From Pseudocercospora fijiensis CIRAD86 (lineage: Eukaryota; Ascomycota; Dothideomycetes; Mycosphaerellales; Mycosphaerellaceae): 64,000 nucleotides of DNA. The position numbers and the translations under genes were made by a program. The first letter of the stretch is position 1. The number at the start of each line of letters is the position of its first letter. The stretch lies in contig NW_006921533.1 of NCBI RefSeq assembly GCF_000340215.1, forward strand, positions 5,172,979-5,236,978. Direction: 5' to 3'. The notes under the pieces are model-generated. The model worked only from the letters and a program-made list of their open reading frames with translations. It did not search any database and was not told where the DNA came from. This document shows positions 41,556 through 52,338 of this stretch, one piece after another.

Positions 41556-42713
41556 TCAGTGCAATGTCATCCAGCACCGCTTTGCCTTACTCCACCCCCG
41601 GAACACAACACTCCATCCTCCCACAATAGCGCTCAGCCCTGTGAATACGATCAACGATCCATACTCGGTCCCGTAGCCCCAACGTCTAGAATCCTGCACA
41701 GGCCCAGCTCTGAGCAGCTCAACATCTGCAAGTCCACTGACGACGTAGCCAACGCCGCGAGCTCCATTGAGCATTCCATAGAGCATGCCAGTATTCAGAG
41801 CCTCGTTGTGCTCTGCAGCTTCTTTCTCAAATTCCTTGATCCAGCCTCCCCATGTACTTGAGTAGCCACCAGCAAAGAAGCCACAGCATAAGGCGAAGAG
41901 GACGAGGACCGCTTCAATTCGATTCGATGCTAGGCCCCAAAGAAGTAGTGCGGTCAGAGATGTGCCGGCAGCGGATATGAGGGTATTCACAGTAGCCGAG
42001 ATTCCGGCTCTATCGCTCAGAAGCCCGAAGCCAACGCAGGAAATTATGCCTGGGATGTTGAAGAGTGTTATCATAAGAGCTGATGAGATGCGGCTCAAAT
42101 GCAATGTGTCTCGTGCATAAGATGAGAGGTAAGTCTGCGGGGTGCCGTAGCCTGCACTGAAAGTTACATTGGCGATGCTGTAGATGTAGAAGGTCTTGTG
42201 CTTGAGGAAGCTCCAGGGCACTTTCTGGGGCGATCGACGGACTGCTGAAGTAGAGCTTTGTCTGGGCATGACGCCGATCCCGATGATACCAGTTGTGAGC
42301 ACGATCAAGGACCAAATCCGAAGACTCCAGCGGAAGCCGACTCTGTTCAGTAGAGTAGAGAAGAGTAGCGGGCATGCTGTTCCGACGATATTCTTGCTGC
42401 TGAGAATAGCTCCATACGCTGTCGCTCGTCCAGCCTTGAAGTGTTCGTCGAGGTACAATGTCGTGGGCGAATATAGCATCGTGTTACCTAGTGCCGCAAG
42501 AACTCCTTGTAGGATAATCAGATGCCAGAGTTGGGTACTGAATGAGGATAGCAGGAATGCGATGGTGGAGAGCAAGATTCCTGTAATTGCAACGCTCCGA
42601 CGAAACACCGACCAGCGCCCACGGTCGAGTAATGTGAATAGTATAGGCATCATGAGGTACATTACGCCGTCCCAGCTCATCGGAAGCGAAGTTGAGAAGA
42701 GGCCCTCGTCCAT
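41556..42713 (-). CDS. MCT-type MFS transporter lacking the first membrane segment
   Basis: A 385-residue frame with about eleven predicted membrane segments. Landmarks of the monocarboxylate-transporter-like family are present: GNTMLYSPTTLYLDEHF (segment 4-5 region), YSIANVTFSAGYGTPQTYLSSY (segment 7) and GFGLLSDRAG (loop 8-9). The start at MDEGLFSTSLP leads directly into segment 2. The usual N-terminal tail with its DGG motif and segment 1 is missing, and I found no upstream exon that restores it. Family length is normally 430-480. It may be N-terminally truncated and non-functional, or have an unseen distant exon. Confidence 0.65.
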   Translation of the reverse strand: MDEGLFSTSLPMSWDGVMYLMMPILFTLLDRGRWSVFRRSVAITGILLSTIAFLLSSFSTQLWHLIILQGVLAALGNTMLYSPTTLYLDEHFKAGRATAYGAILSSKNIVGTACPLLFSTLLNRVGFRWSLRIWSLIVLTTGIIGIGVMPRQSSTSAVRRSPQKVPWSFLKHKTFYIYSIANVTFSAGYGTPQTYLSSYARDTLHLSRISSALMITLFNIPGIISCVGFGLLSDRAGISATVNTLISAAGTSLTALLLWGLASNRIEAVLVLFALCCGFFAGGYSSTWGGWIKEFEKEAAEHNEALNTGMLYGMLNGARGVGYVVSGLADVELLRAGPVQDSRRWGYGTEYGSLIVFTGLSAIVGGWSVVFRGWSKAKRCWMTLH

Positions 42714-43510
42714 CTTCTGTCGACATGTCTCTTGGAGGCCTCAACGAACTCAACAGCACTGATGCGAGCCCACAGGGCAGCGCAGTTTCTTCGAGGCTTG
42801 AGAAAGTGATGGTGAAGCCAGGTGTGCGCAGGACAAGGCGCAAGCGCTGCCATCTGCGATAGCTCCCACCCATCATATCGAATTTGGCCTCAATCAAGTC
42901 TCGAACAGGAAGAGACTCCAATGCAACCTCAAGCCCTCCAAAACCCATTCCGGGATCTTCTGCTCTTCTAGCCACGCTTCATCAATCTTCACTTGCGTCT
43001 GCACATGACATGCTCCTTGCCCTGCTGATCCTCATCTGCCTCCACGCACGGCTCTTCTTCCTGATCCTGATAGATATGACCACTTCTTACTTCATTCTGT
43101 CCCTCTCCATAGCGATGTTCTCCCGAGGCGTCAGCCCATCTCTCTTCGCTCCCTTTTCCGGGTAAAGTCCTCTCCTGAGATCTAGAACCAGCAACTCCAA
43201 CGCTGTGCAAGCTCAAGACTGGTGAGATTCCGGATCAACGGTAGCTATCACTCTGTGGCGCTGAGTAAGATGCGTCAATTACGGTCGAGATGATGAGATC
43301 AAATTTTGAACATTCGACGTGTGTGCGAGCTCAAAGGGGTGCAAAGGGAGAGGGTGGACAGAAGGCGTGCAGGAGCATATCGTAGAACTAGAGGATGGGA
43401 CCTTTTCAGCCTGAGGCAAGACTTGGCAAACATCGGTATACTTGAACCTCAGCTCTTGTTTGTGCTAGTTCTATCATTTTTTGCCCTCGAAGTCTCACCT
43501 AGACAAGCAG
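42714..43510. other. intergenic with a possible gene fragment
   Basis: On the minus strand around 42,890-42,990 a frame reads VKIDEAWLEEQKIPEWVLEG and then LRLHWSLFLFET before a stop. This is strongly protein-like but lacks a start, and the sequence before it is open in a different frame (43,216-42,989). It could be a frameshifted remnant. Nothing else is recognised. Confidence 0.35.
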
Positions 43511-44836
43511 TCATGCCGTCATCGAATCCCCTTCCGAATCTCGGCAAACGAAGTGAGCCTCAACAAAAAGTCTCCTGTCACCTTTCCGAGCCTTGTCCGG
43601 GTCCAGATACATCTTCAGGCCGTGTTTCGGCGACTTCTTTCCCTTCTTCCTATTCATCTGACCCCCCTCGCTCTCCTGCTCATCTCGGAAGCGGTGTAGC
43701 TTTTCGAAAGGCGGAAACGGACTCGCACCCTGCGGCAGAACCCATAGCTCCAAGCACCATGCCACTCGAACTTTGGGCAGAAACAGCGGACGGGTAAGCG
43801 CAGTCTCCTCTAGTTTGCTCAGAAGAAGATCACAAACTGCTTGCGCAGAGTCATCTTTCGCGGGAATAATGGCCAATACGTCCATTGGTAGCTTCAGGGA
43901 ATCCAGTTCGAGTAACGAGAGCTTGTTTACGAAACGAACGGCGATGTGGATATCACTGACTTCCAGGCTCTCTACGCCGGGTTTTGGCTTGAATGGCTGG
44001 AAGGTCATGAATGGTACGTCCGGAACATCGTCGCATTCATTGAACAATTGACGTTTCAGCACCATGTCCAGTAGGATCTGACAAATTAGGGCTTTCCGAT
44101 CCCTCTTGTGGTAAGCAAACTGGTATTTCCGCTCGAAGTTCGTGACCTTCAGCCATTCTGGTCTCTTCTGATTATCGAGGATCTCGTCGATGGTATACTC
44201 GTTCTCGCCATCACAAGAGCCGACCAGATCGTTGTTGACATTATCACGCTGATAGATCTCGCAGAATCTGATCAGTTCGAGTGACTCGAGGTCGACGACG
44301 AGACTGCTGACGGCTATGAGCGAACGGACCATCGGCTTATGTTGCGATTCTCCATTTCCGGTCTCTCTTTTCTCGACAGCGATCCTGTGTTTGCAATCCC
44401 GAGTTTCACCGTCTGCAGTGAAAGCTCCTTCCTTGCGCGCCTGTGGTGCTGCATTCTCGGGCACAATGAGAATGTCGACCAAGATGTCGATGAAATGGCC
44501 ATTCGGAGTCTTACGCAACATATCGCGCACTAGCTCGAAACGAAATAGCCCGAAAGCGTCCCTGTAGTTGACATAGATGTCTCTCTCATCCTCTTGAAGA
44601 ATGCTGGGAAATCTGAATCGGACGTCCATTGCTTGTTCATGCCAAGGACACTCGGGATGGTCTTCGCGATGTTGTTTGCAGCAGGCTTTGATCGCCATTA
44701 AAAGATCTTCCGTGGTCGTATTGAATGAAATAGTCTTGGTTCGCGACCGATTGCGATCAGGATGTCGGCACCAAAAGAATCCAATTCGAATCACTATTCC
44801 AGGAGCGGTCTGTGAGGTATTCATGGATGTAGACAT
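43511..44836 (-). CDS. unknown protein, tandem paralogue 1
   Basis: A 441-residue single-exon protein of a family I do not recognise. It is homologous along its length to the next gene upstream (45.2-46.5 kb): shared blocks include TFQPFKPK..VESLEVSDIHIAVRFV, LPMDVLAIIP, LELWVLPQ and the C-terminal LFVEAHFV. It has no signal peptide or membrane segment. The N-terminal 140 residues alternate strand-like and helix-like stretches and contain FNTTTEDLLMAIKACC. The C-terminus adds a Lys-rich tract (NRKKGKKSPKHG) not present in the paralogue, which could serve nuclear entry. It is presumably cytosolic or nuclear, with function unknown. Confidence 0.65.
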   Translation of the reverse strand: MSTSMNTSQTAPGIVIRIGFFWCRHPDRNRSRTKTISFNTTTEDLLMAIKACCKQHREDHPECPWHEQAMDVRFRFPSILQEDERDIYVNYRDAFGLFRFELVRDMLRKTPNGHFIDILVDILIVPENAAPQARKEGAFTADGETRDCKHRIAVEKRETGNGESQHKPMVRSLIAVSSLVVDLESLELIRFCEIYQRDNVNNDLVGSCDGENEYTIDEILDNQKRPEWLKVTNFERKYQFAYHKRDRKALICQILLDMVLKRQLFNECDDVPDVPFMTFQPFKPKPGVESLEVSDIHIAVRFVNKLSLLELDSLKLPMDVLAIIPAKDDSAQAVCDLLLSKLEETALTRPLFLPKVRVAWCLELWVLPQGASPFPPFEKLHRFRDEQESEGGQMNRKKGKKSPKHGLKMYLDPDKARKGDRRLFVEAHFVCRDSEGDSMTA

Positions 44837-45248
44837 GGTGGTTGTAGCGATATGAAGATAGTTGTAGCAAAGACGCGAGTTGGATTCAAGGCCTGAGTTT
44901 CAAGAAGCACAGCTACGTACTTCACAGGAGGTTGAGAAGCAAGCCACTTGGTCAAGAGCGGTCAGAGTCACCTGCTTCAAATGATACGTGATCGACACTC
45001 GAGCCTTCCCACTGCAAGATACCCGTCAGATTGAGAAGCTGCTACAGCTGCGAGAGCGATGTAAATCTTGCCCATTGTCTCCGATGTCCGCACCACCAGC
45101 TTTTTGAAAGGAGCCACGGAATCTCACACAGATTTGGAAAGCCATCACGACACGAATCGATCTTTTCTGGGACTTTTCGTGATCCAGAACCTAATGCAGC
45201 ATCAGAACCGAAGGTCACTTCTGCAATATGAATGTCCTGTCGCACATA
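44837..45248. other. spacer between tandem paralogues
   Basis: A 412-bp gap that should hold the promoter of paralogue 1 and the 3' end of paralogue 2. No other gene is seen. Confidence 0.4.
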
Positions 45249-46484
45249 TCACCACTCCTCAACAAAATGCGCTTCAACATAAACCTTCCGATTTCCTTCC
45301 CCAACCATCTCAGGATCCAAAAATCTCCTGAGCTGGTCATCTCTACGAAACGGGTAGAGCTTCTCCAACCGCCTACTCTGCGGCATCACCCACAAATCCA
45401 AATGCCAGCTCTCCGGAACATCATCAAACAAGACCGCTTTGGGATAGGCCAGCCTGGTTTCTCTTGTCTTAACCACAAGCACTTCCACAAGGATTCCTCT
45501 CACTGATTTCCCCGAGTCGAGCTCAAGGGGAATATTGGCCAGGACATCCGACGGCAGCACAATTGCCTCGAGTTCTGGCGCCTCAAATCTACTGACGAAA
45601 CGGACTGCGAGATGGATTTTCTCGATCTGGAGATTTCCAAGTTTTGTTTTCGGAGTGAAGTGCTGGAATGTCATGCTTGGCAGAACAGGGATGTCGTCCT
45701 CCTCTCCCGGTTCGTGTCGTGCTGTAGCGATGTATTCTTTGAGTCGATCATCAAGATTTTTAGGCACGCCTGTCGTGAACGAAGTCCTGTAAGGCTCCTT
45801 GAAAGACTCAGTGTCGAGCCATAATTGACGGGTGTTGGGGTCGAAGAGGTCTCCAAGAGCCTCACGAACACTCCGGTCGGCTTCGCAGGACCCGATTAGG
45901 ATGCCGTTGATTTCTCGATAGGATATGAGACGCATACTGTATTCGTTGGGGTACAGAGCTGATCTCGGAAAGGCTATGAGGTATGTTTCGACCATCTGCG
46001 AATGCTGACTTATGGCGGACGCTGGAAATCGGGGTTCTGTGGCGATTCTGTGGTGCTTGCAGATGGGCAACTCTCCTTCGGCCGTCAGAAGGTTTTGGTG
46101 AGCTTCCCGCTGAGGTTTGATTGCGATTTCCACGTCAAGAGTCGTGACGCCGTCATCTGGAAACAAGTCTCGCATATTCTCGAAGCGAAGCTTGCCTGTG
46201 TCCGTCCTGTAATTTATGTAGGTGTCTCGATCATCTCCAAGTTCGACAGTCGCTTCCATCACCAACTCGCTCCATGGCTCATCGGAGTGTCTTTGCCTGT
46301 AGCTCCTGCACTCATTCTGAACCGCGATCAACAGTTCTTGCGTAGACGCGTCCAGAGGAATCTTCGCAGTCATATTGCCGCTGTAGTGGTCACGGTCCAC
46401 ATTTTGCCAATCGACTCTCATTCTGACCATTACCTCAGGAACAGGTGCCTGTACAGCCTCTGCGGATATGTCGGCTCTATTCAT
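45249..46484 (-). CDS. unknown protein, tandem paralogue 2
   Basis: A 411-residue single-exon relative of the gene at 43.5-44.8 kb. I start at MNRADIS because it aligns with the start of paralogue 1; two earlier in-frame ATG codons (46571 and 46532) remain possible. Shared features are TFQHFTPK..LGNLQIEKIHLAVRFV, LPSDVLANIP, LDLWVMPQ and KVYVEAHFV. It also has YINYRTDTGKLRFENMRDL opposite YVNYRDAFGLFRFELVRDM. Same strand, similar length and close spacing indicate tandem duplication, but sequence divergence is substantial, so the duplication is not recent. Function unknown. Confidence 0.65.
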   Translation of the reverse strand: MNRADISAEAVQAPVPEVMVRMRVDWQNVDRDHYSGNMTAKIPLDASTQELLIAVQNECRSYRQRHSDEPWSELVMEATVELGDDRDTYINYRTDTGKLRFENMRDLFPDDGVTTLDVEIAIKPQREAHQNLLTAEGELPICKHHRIATEPRFPASAISQHSQMVETYLIAFPRSALYPNEYSMRLISYREINGILIGSCEADRSVREALGDLFDPNTRQLWLDTESFKEPYRTSFTTGVPKNLDDRLKEYIATARHEPGEEDDIPVLPSMTFQHFTPKTKLGNLQIEKIHLAVRFVSRFEAPELEAIVLPSDVLANIPLELDSGKSVRGILVEVLVVKTRETRLAYPKAVLFDDVPESWHLDLWVMPQSRRLEKLYPFRRDDQLRRFLDPEMVGEGNRKVYVEAHFVEEW

Positions 46485-47639
46485 GTTTGCAAGTGCGGGA
46501 TACTGTGAGATGAGAACGAGAGAGGTTGTCATTGATATATGGCCTTCAATAGTCGCACTGGAGCAAACCATATGAAAGGACGACTTCTAGTTATCAGCAG
46601 AACCAGCAATAACGCGCGACAAACGGTATCCTTACAATGCGGTCATTGTTCCCCCGCGAAGTCCTCTACGGGAGCTTGCAGACTTGATTGGCATTTCTGA
46701 AGTACAACATCTTGACACAAAGGAGCAAAGATGTACTTGCAATCCACTGAATTGAAAACATGGCGTGCTGTGAAAGACTATCCATCTTCGCCAAACTCCG
46801 CCCTACCGGCTGTTGAATTGAGGTGCTGGTTCCTGATAGAGAATGTCATTATGGATGGAAACAGCTTTGGAAATCAAAGCAGGTCTATCCCTTGTTGGCC
46901 CAGTCCATGGCAAGATAAGCCAGCACGAAAGGCGGCGTAACATATTAGATTTGGTCTCTGGTTCTCCTCATCACCACATCCCAGAGAGATCCCGTCCAGA
47001 AGTGTAGGAGAGACCCATGCTGATTTGGTGCTATGCGATAAGTGATTTGGCCTTTCTGCTTCGGTAAGTCTATGGACAGTGTCAGTCAAAGTGCAATTGA
47101 AAGCTGATATGTCCGAGATCGGCGTACCTTTTGCTCATGAGTTCCTGATTGTATTCCATGGATGGTAGGCAGGTTGTGTCGCGGATTCAAAGACTTGATC
47201 AAGAAAACTCAAGGCTTGTCGCATTCTGTGTGGTGGTGCGATCAACTATTATTATGTGGCCCTCGACCGGAGCATTCGAATCCTTCAGACGGGAGGCTTT
47301 CCACTGCTCACGCTTGGACCACGTAAAACGTCCGGTTCAATGCACCCCATCAAGCCAGCATCAGTAGACGCGCATTAAAGTTGGGCAAGACGTCGAAGAT
47401 TTGCGATTCAGCCGAGAGCGTCACCCTTCGATAATCTTCGTCCATTTCACGTATTGCCTCTTCGGAGTTCCAACTAATGTCGTAGTTCGGCTCGTCGAAA
47501 TTTGCCAAGATCGGGAGCTTTCACTTGGAGTGTGTGGTATATGGGTCCATCACATGCATGACACCTTTGGCCGTAACTGCCGCATTCCTTCTTCCGAACT
47601 TCTCGTCGATCGTCCCTCTTCTTCATAGATCAGTTACAT
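46485..47639. other. intergenic, no supported gene
   Basis: A 1.15 kb stretch with only short frames and no recognisable family, RNA gene or repeat. Confidence 0.45.
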
Positions 47640-49227
47640 TCAAGTCTGTCTCCCTCCCACAGTTGACAGATTTTGCATACTTTCATACCCCCCTTCAGGT
47701 ATGGCTCGTACAGTGCCCACATGATTCAGGGAGATATTAGGAAGCTGATCAATCACATCCAACCACTTGAAGCCGGGACCATTGTCCCTCTTTGACCACA
47801 CAGCTTTGAGCCAATCACGAGCGCTACTTCGTGCAGCCGGATGGAGGCCATCGATATATAAATCCACGGTATCGAGGGCCGTTCGACGTTCCTGCGCATC
47901 CGTCATCTCGATACAGGCGACGAGGAATGGCAGCGTGACCCAAATTGGAGGCGCACCGCTAATGCTGGTCGCCATGGCAAGATCAGTCATGATGTTTTGG
48001 CCAATCATCTTTCCCGTTTCGTCTTTCACCCCAAAAGGATAGCGCAGGCGATGGATGAGAAGCATAAGAGTATCTCTATGCGAACGCACCTGAGCGTAAG
48101 CGTGTGCCATCTCGAGCGCAGTCATGGTCTGAGTCATGCCCGAGGTCAATTGGGGTTTACAGCTCTGGACGTTTGCTTCAATCTGGTCGAGTGCTTCAAA
48201 GTGCTCTTCTAACTCCCCGTCTGTGGCCATTGCGTGACTGACCTTGCAGATATCACCGATGAAGTCGATCAGCTGAGCACACAGGCCAAGCACCTCATCC
48301 TGCAATACATCCGCGGAGTCGTGAGGATATCGTGTGATCGGCAGCTCACGTTTCAGCAGTGAGTCTACGGCGTCCAGAGACAGGGTAATCAATACCACCG
48401 GATGCGTGCGCGTTTCCAGTCCGTGCTCTGCCATCTTCTTCACATGGCTCAGCATGTATCTTCGAATGGGCGTGGCGTTGGTGCCGAGCAAACAATGAGT
48501 GTGGATCGTCAATGCTGATCCAAGCCACATCCACGGAAGAAAGTCGTGACGAGTTGTGGGCAGCTTCATGTCGCAAAATTTCTTCAAGGCTTTGGATCCA
48601 CGAGCAGTATTGACTTCCCGGCCGAAGCCGGGGATATCGAGCCCCATGGCTTGTGCAAACGAGCCGTACATGGAGAAATAGCCATCGTTGATGTCTTCAT
48701 AGTTGTACAGCAGACTCAAGGCTGCCTCTCGATGCATGGCCTACGCACGACCGTCCGACGTCAGCAAGTCCTGCGGGCTTCCCCAGGGTGCAGGTCATGG
48801 ATGGGGTCATGGATGGGGTCATGGATGGGGTACATACCCGTCCCACGTGTGGTGCAGCCATGAGCTGGTGGAATTTCGTGCCGTCCAGGAAGTGGCGAAA
48901 CATGAATTCCTCGCTGGGGTTCAAATCTTTGGCAAGCGGCCCCAGCGGCGCCAGCTCGAGAATAGAAGTAGAAGTACCGGTCGTGCGTGGCGACAGCGCC
49001 CGCTGGGTCGACGTCGACGGGTGGTGCATCATCCTCGCGCGCAGGCTGCGCTCCTTGCGAGGCCGCCCAGTCGCGCGCACCGGCCGGTCGGACGAGCATC
49101 TCTTCTCGAGCCGGCGACATCTGTCGCAGTCCTCATTGCCCGGCGCAAACACACATTTCGCCTTGAGGTGGAAACAAGCATTGCACGCGCGCCGCTCGGG
49201 TGCTGCACGAGTGTTCTTGGTGCTCAT
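47640..49227 (-). CDS. Zn2Cys6 fungal transcription factor
   Basis: Exons 49227-48838 and 48740-47640 join across a 97-nt intron (GTATGT..TAG) to 496 residues. The binuclear zinc cluster is complete: Cys15, 18, 25, 34, 37 and 44 with the spacing C-X2-C-X6-C-X8-C-X2-C-X6-C. A basic linker (GRPRKERSLRAR) follows. The second exon holds a helical middle-homology-type region (residues about 130-480), including SMYGSFAQAMGLDI and DFLPWMWLGSALTIHTHCLL, as in fungal regulators with a transcription-factor domain. An earlier in-frame ATG (49275) would add 16 residues before the cluster. Targets are unknown; no obvious pathway genes adjoin it. Confidence 0.85.
48794..48829. repeat. 12-bp perfect tandem repeat (3 copies) in an intron
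   Basis: GTCATGGATGGG occurs three times without change, ending one base before the splice donor of the Zn2Cys6 gene's intron. Copy-number change would alter intron length but not the coding frame. Confidence 0.9.
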
Positions 49228-49962
49228 CGGAGGCTCCACACAGGTGAATGCGGTGGCGATGACTGAGAATAGCATATGATGGCGTGCAATGAGAGGACTC
49301 GAGAAAGACGCGAGAGCCGGCGACGCAGCACAGCATGATTATTATCTATCTCGCGCGCTGCAAGTAGGCCATGATTAAGTTAGCGTTTGATTGCATTCAC
49401 TCACAGCCTACACACAAATCTCTCCCGGGCCCCTAATGAACCGCCCATGTGTGACGCATCAGCTCAGTCACATGACTGTCACATGACTTCTTGGCGTATG
49501 AAGAATTTTTATACTGTGTTTTGGTCTATAGGCAATCAATAAAGCTATTTTAATGCCGACACCTCGCTTCGACGAGTACTACGTCTATGCTCGACCATGG
49601 CTCTCTCGAAGCCGCGCACATGAGCTGCCATAACCAGCTTCGCACTTCCCATCGTACGTCTAATGACAATGCACTCTCAAACTGAAGTGCAGATTCATTG
49701 TCCCGCGCGACTCGACAGATCCGGCACGAGATATCCAATTCTTTTGTCTGCCCTTGATTCGGCGACTCGAAGAAACAAAGAACCAATGTAGCAGAAGAAG
49801 CACTGCACCGTGGAGGATGGATGTGAGCAGAAAACGCTTGGGACACAGCAATTGCAGTCGAGGAAGCGAAGAGTTGTCTCGTCGGACTAGCATCTAGACG
49901 GGCTTTCAGACTATACTTCGAAGAATGTAGCAAGGCGAATAAAACCCTCCACACAAGGCGAA
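49228..49962. other. divergent intergenic region
   Basis: It lies between the starts of the Zn2Cys6 gene and the kinase gene and must carry both promoters. CATGACTGTCACATGAC around 49,472-49,488 contains two copies of the CATGAC hexamer. Open frames here are unsupported. Confidence 0.4.
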
Positions 49963-52313
49963 ATGGATCGGGAATGGGATTCGGAGGATGAGGAAGTCGT
50001 CCGACCGAGCGGATCCGTGAAAGTCAAGATAGAGCCGCTCAGTCCGGACACAATACAAGTGATCCACTCTGCGAGCCTGCAAGACCCACCTCCTGGTCTC
50101 TTAATCGAAGCCGATGTCGAAGCCCGTGGAGCTCAATTTGACCAGCGCTGGACACAAGTCGAACAGAGCTTCAAAGCTGTTGGATTCGAAGATCCGTGGA
50201 ATCTACGCGGATTAGAGCAATACCGAAGAGCTCTTAAAACATTTGCCAAATATCATCGCAGCTTTGATGTACCATTACGATCGCCATCGGAAAGCTCGCG
50301 TGCTTACCTCAAGAGGCTGGGTGCTGTTGAAGAGGGCGAGAGGGAAGCTTCGCGGCGTGTGGCCAGGAGCCGAGTCATACCAGCGGCATTGAAAAGGGTA
50401 GAACAAGAATGGGGTGCTGAAGTGGCAGATAAGATTCGTGGGACAGAATGTGAGGCCAAAGATGTGCGCCGTGCTATATGGGAGGTCATTAGCGAAAGGT
50501 TTCATACTAAAACTCCTTCGCTGGACACGGCATCGAGATTTGGAAGGTTGCACAACCAATTGATGGAGAATTTGCCCAATATACATGAACCAAGGTGGTT
50601 CGCTATGAAAAGTCCCGCAGAAATGACCTGCGAGGAGATCTGCGAAGAACTTGAACTAGACCTCAAGATGATCCCCATCAATCAAGTCTGGCACTCCGAA
50701 TCCGAACGAATCCAGCACAAGAAGGATCGAGCAGTCAACCAGAAGAACTTGGAAGCATGGCAAACAGCGCTTGAAGACCTTGAGAAGAACTATTTGCAAA
50801 TGAGGCGAGACGTATCTTACGGACTCGAACCCTATGGTCCTCATCTCCCAGCATCTGGCCGAGACCCAGCGGTCATGCAGCTGAAGGTGAAGAAAGACGT
50901 TCCTGGTAAATGGAAATGGCGAGCTTGTCTAGGAGCAGGTGGAGGAGGCTTTGCAAGCGTCTGGCTGCGCTTCGATGACAAAGATAAGATGATTGACCGA
51001 ATGGCTGTGAAGGAAGTGCTTCTCGGCAAGGACAAGAGTCAATGGAATGACTATTTCCATTGGGAGGGAGACATAGCGAAGCGAATGCCCCGAGAGCACG
51101 CGATCCCCGAACATCTGACCAGAAGTCCGGAGTCGACCAGTATTGTCAAGCCTGTTGCCTATGGCGTATACCCAAAATACCGCATCGTACGTCTTTACTC
51201 CGAATACTGCAATCTGAACAGCCTGAAGGTACTTGTGGATCTTTATCGTGAACACAACAGGAACATGCGCAGGGAAAATCGAAAGCATGTGTTTGTGTAA
51301 GTCTCTTTGCGGGGTTTCATTCTTCAACGCTGACGAGTCTTAGTCCCATTCCAGAGCGGGCGCTGTGGTCACTCTTCGAATGTTTGGCTTCAGCATTATG
51401 TTTTATGCGTCAGGGTGCGTTAACAGAAGACAAGAGCCCTGCAGACCACCGCAATGTCTTGCACAAGGATTTGAAGCCACAAAACAGTAGGTCAAAAAAA
51501 AAGCACACCAAATGAAATTTCGAAATTCTGCTGACTTTCGACCTAAGTCTTCCGGAGCACTCACACTGCTTCAGACTGGCCAGACATTCCTATAGCCAAG
51601 TGAGTCACTTCTTCTACCAATGCATCCCGCCATCTAACCTTGAAGTATAGAGTTGGAGATTTTGGGTGTTCAGTATGGCTCGATCATAAAGATGCTAATC
51701 AAATGCTTGGAACACCTGGATGGTTTGCGCCAGTAAGTGCTCGAATTACCATTCCTGGGTTTAGTTCGTTGCTGAAGGAGACGTGCAGGAATCGCATACA
51801 TACAGCAGAAAGAACTTTCGAGTCCGATCAGAAATGTACGATCACGAGGGTTGGAATCCAGATCAATACAAATTTCCGATTACCAATGCGAGCGACGTGT
51901 GGTCTGTGGGCCGCATTATGAGATACGCAATGCTTCAGGAAGAAGATGAGCTCATGGCTGGGGTGCTGTTCGAGACAGAATCTGCGCAGCTCAAGTTTGC
52001 GCCTGGTCAGTCTAGCCATGGTGCCGTACTCAAGCCTGCCAAAGCAAGGGAACACTTCCCGGAGAAGATGTGTGAGCTGGTCGAGAGGTGCTTGAATCAA
52101 TTTCCCCAAGATCGCATTGGCGTTAACGAGCTTTGGGCGGAAGTACAGGAAGTGGTAACGTCTTCGATTGATGAAGACGGAAGCACGCTCAAGACTTCAA
52201 AGGGGACAGAGGAAGAGGTGTGGATTGAGCAAGTCGACAAATATCTTGGCATGGCTACAGAGGGTGATAGTGACTATGAGGGCTCTGAGTCCGATAGCTC
52301 ACAATCAGAGTAG
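49963..52313 (+). CDS. protein kinase with long N-terminal extension
   Basis: Five exons (49963-51296, 51344-51486, 51548-51599, 51651-51732, 51789-52313) join in phase to 711 residues. All core kinase motifs are present: glycine loop GAGGGGFASVW at about 325-335, Lys350 in MAVKE, the catalytic loop HKDLKPQN at 485-492, DFG at 513-515 and APE at 536-538. It should therefore be active on Ser/Thr. The first 320 residues are unlike domains I know and include an acidic start and a helical region. The C-terminal tail is acidic and Ser-rich (YEGSESDSSQSE). Similar lineage-specific kinases occur in Dothideomycetes and Sordariomycetes; substrate and role are unknown. The four introns are 47-61 nt. 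Confidence 0.8.
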
Positions 52314-52338
52314 TCACGATTGTCGTCCTGGTCAATAT

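Noticed and set aside
48703..49266. A 187-codon plus-strand frame and a 163-codon frame over the Zn2Cys6 gene
   Set aside because: The minus strand has the complete zinc cluster with correct spacing; these are antisense shadows in GC-rich DNA.
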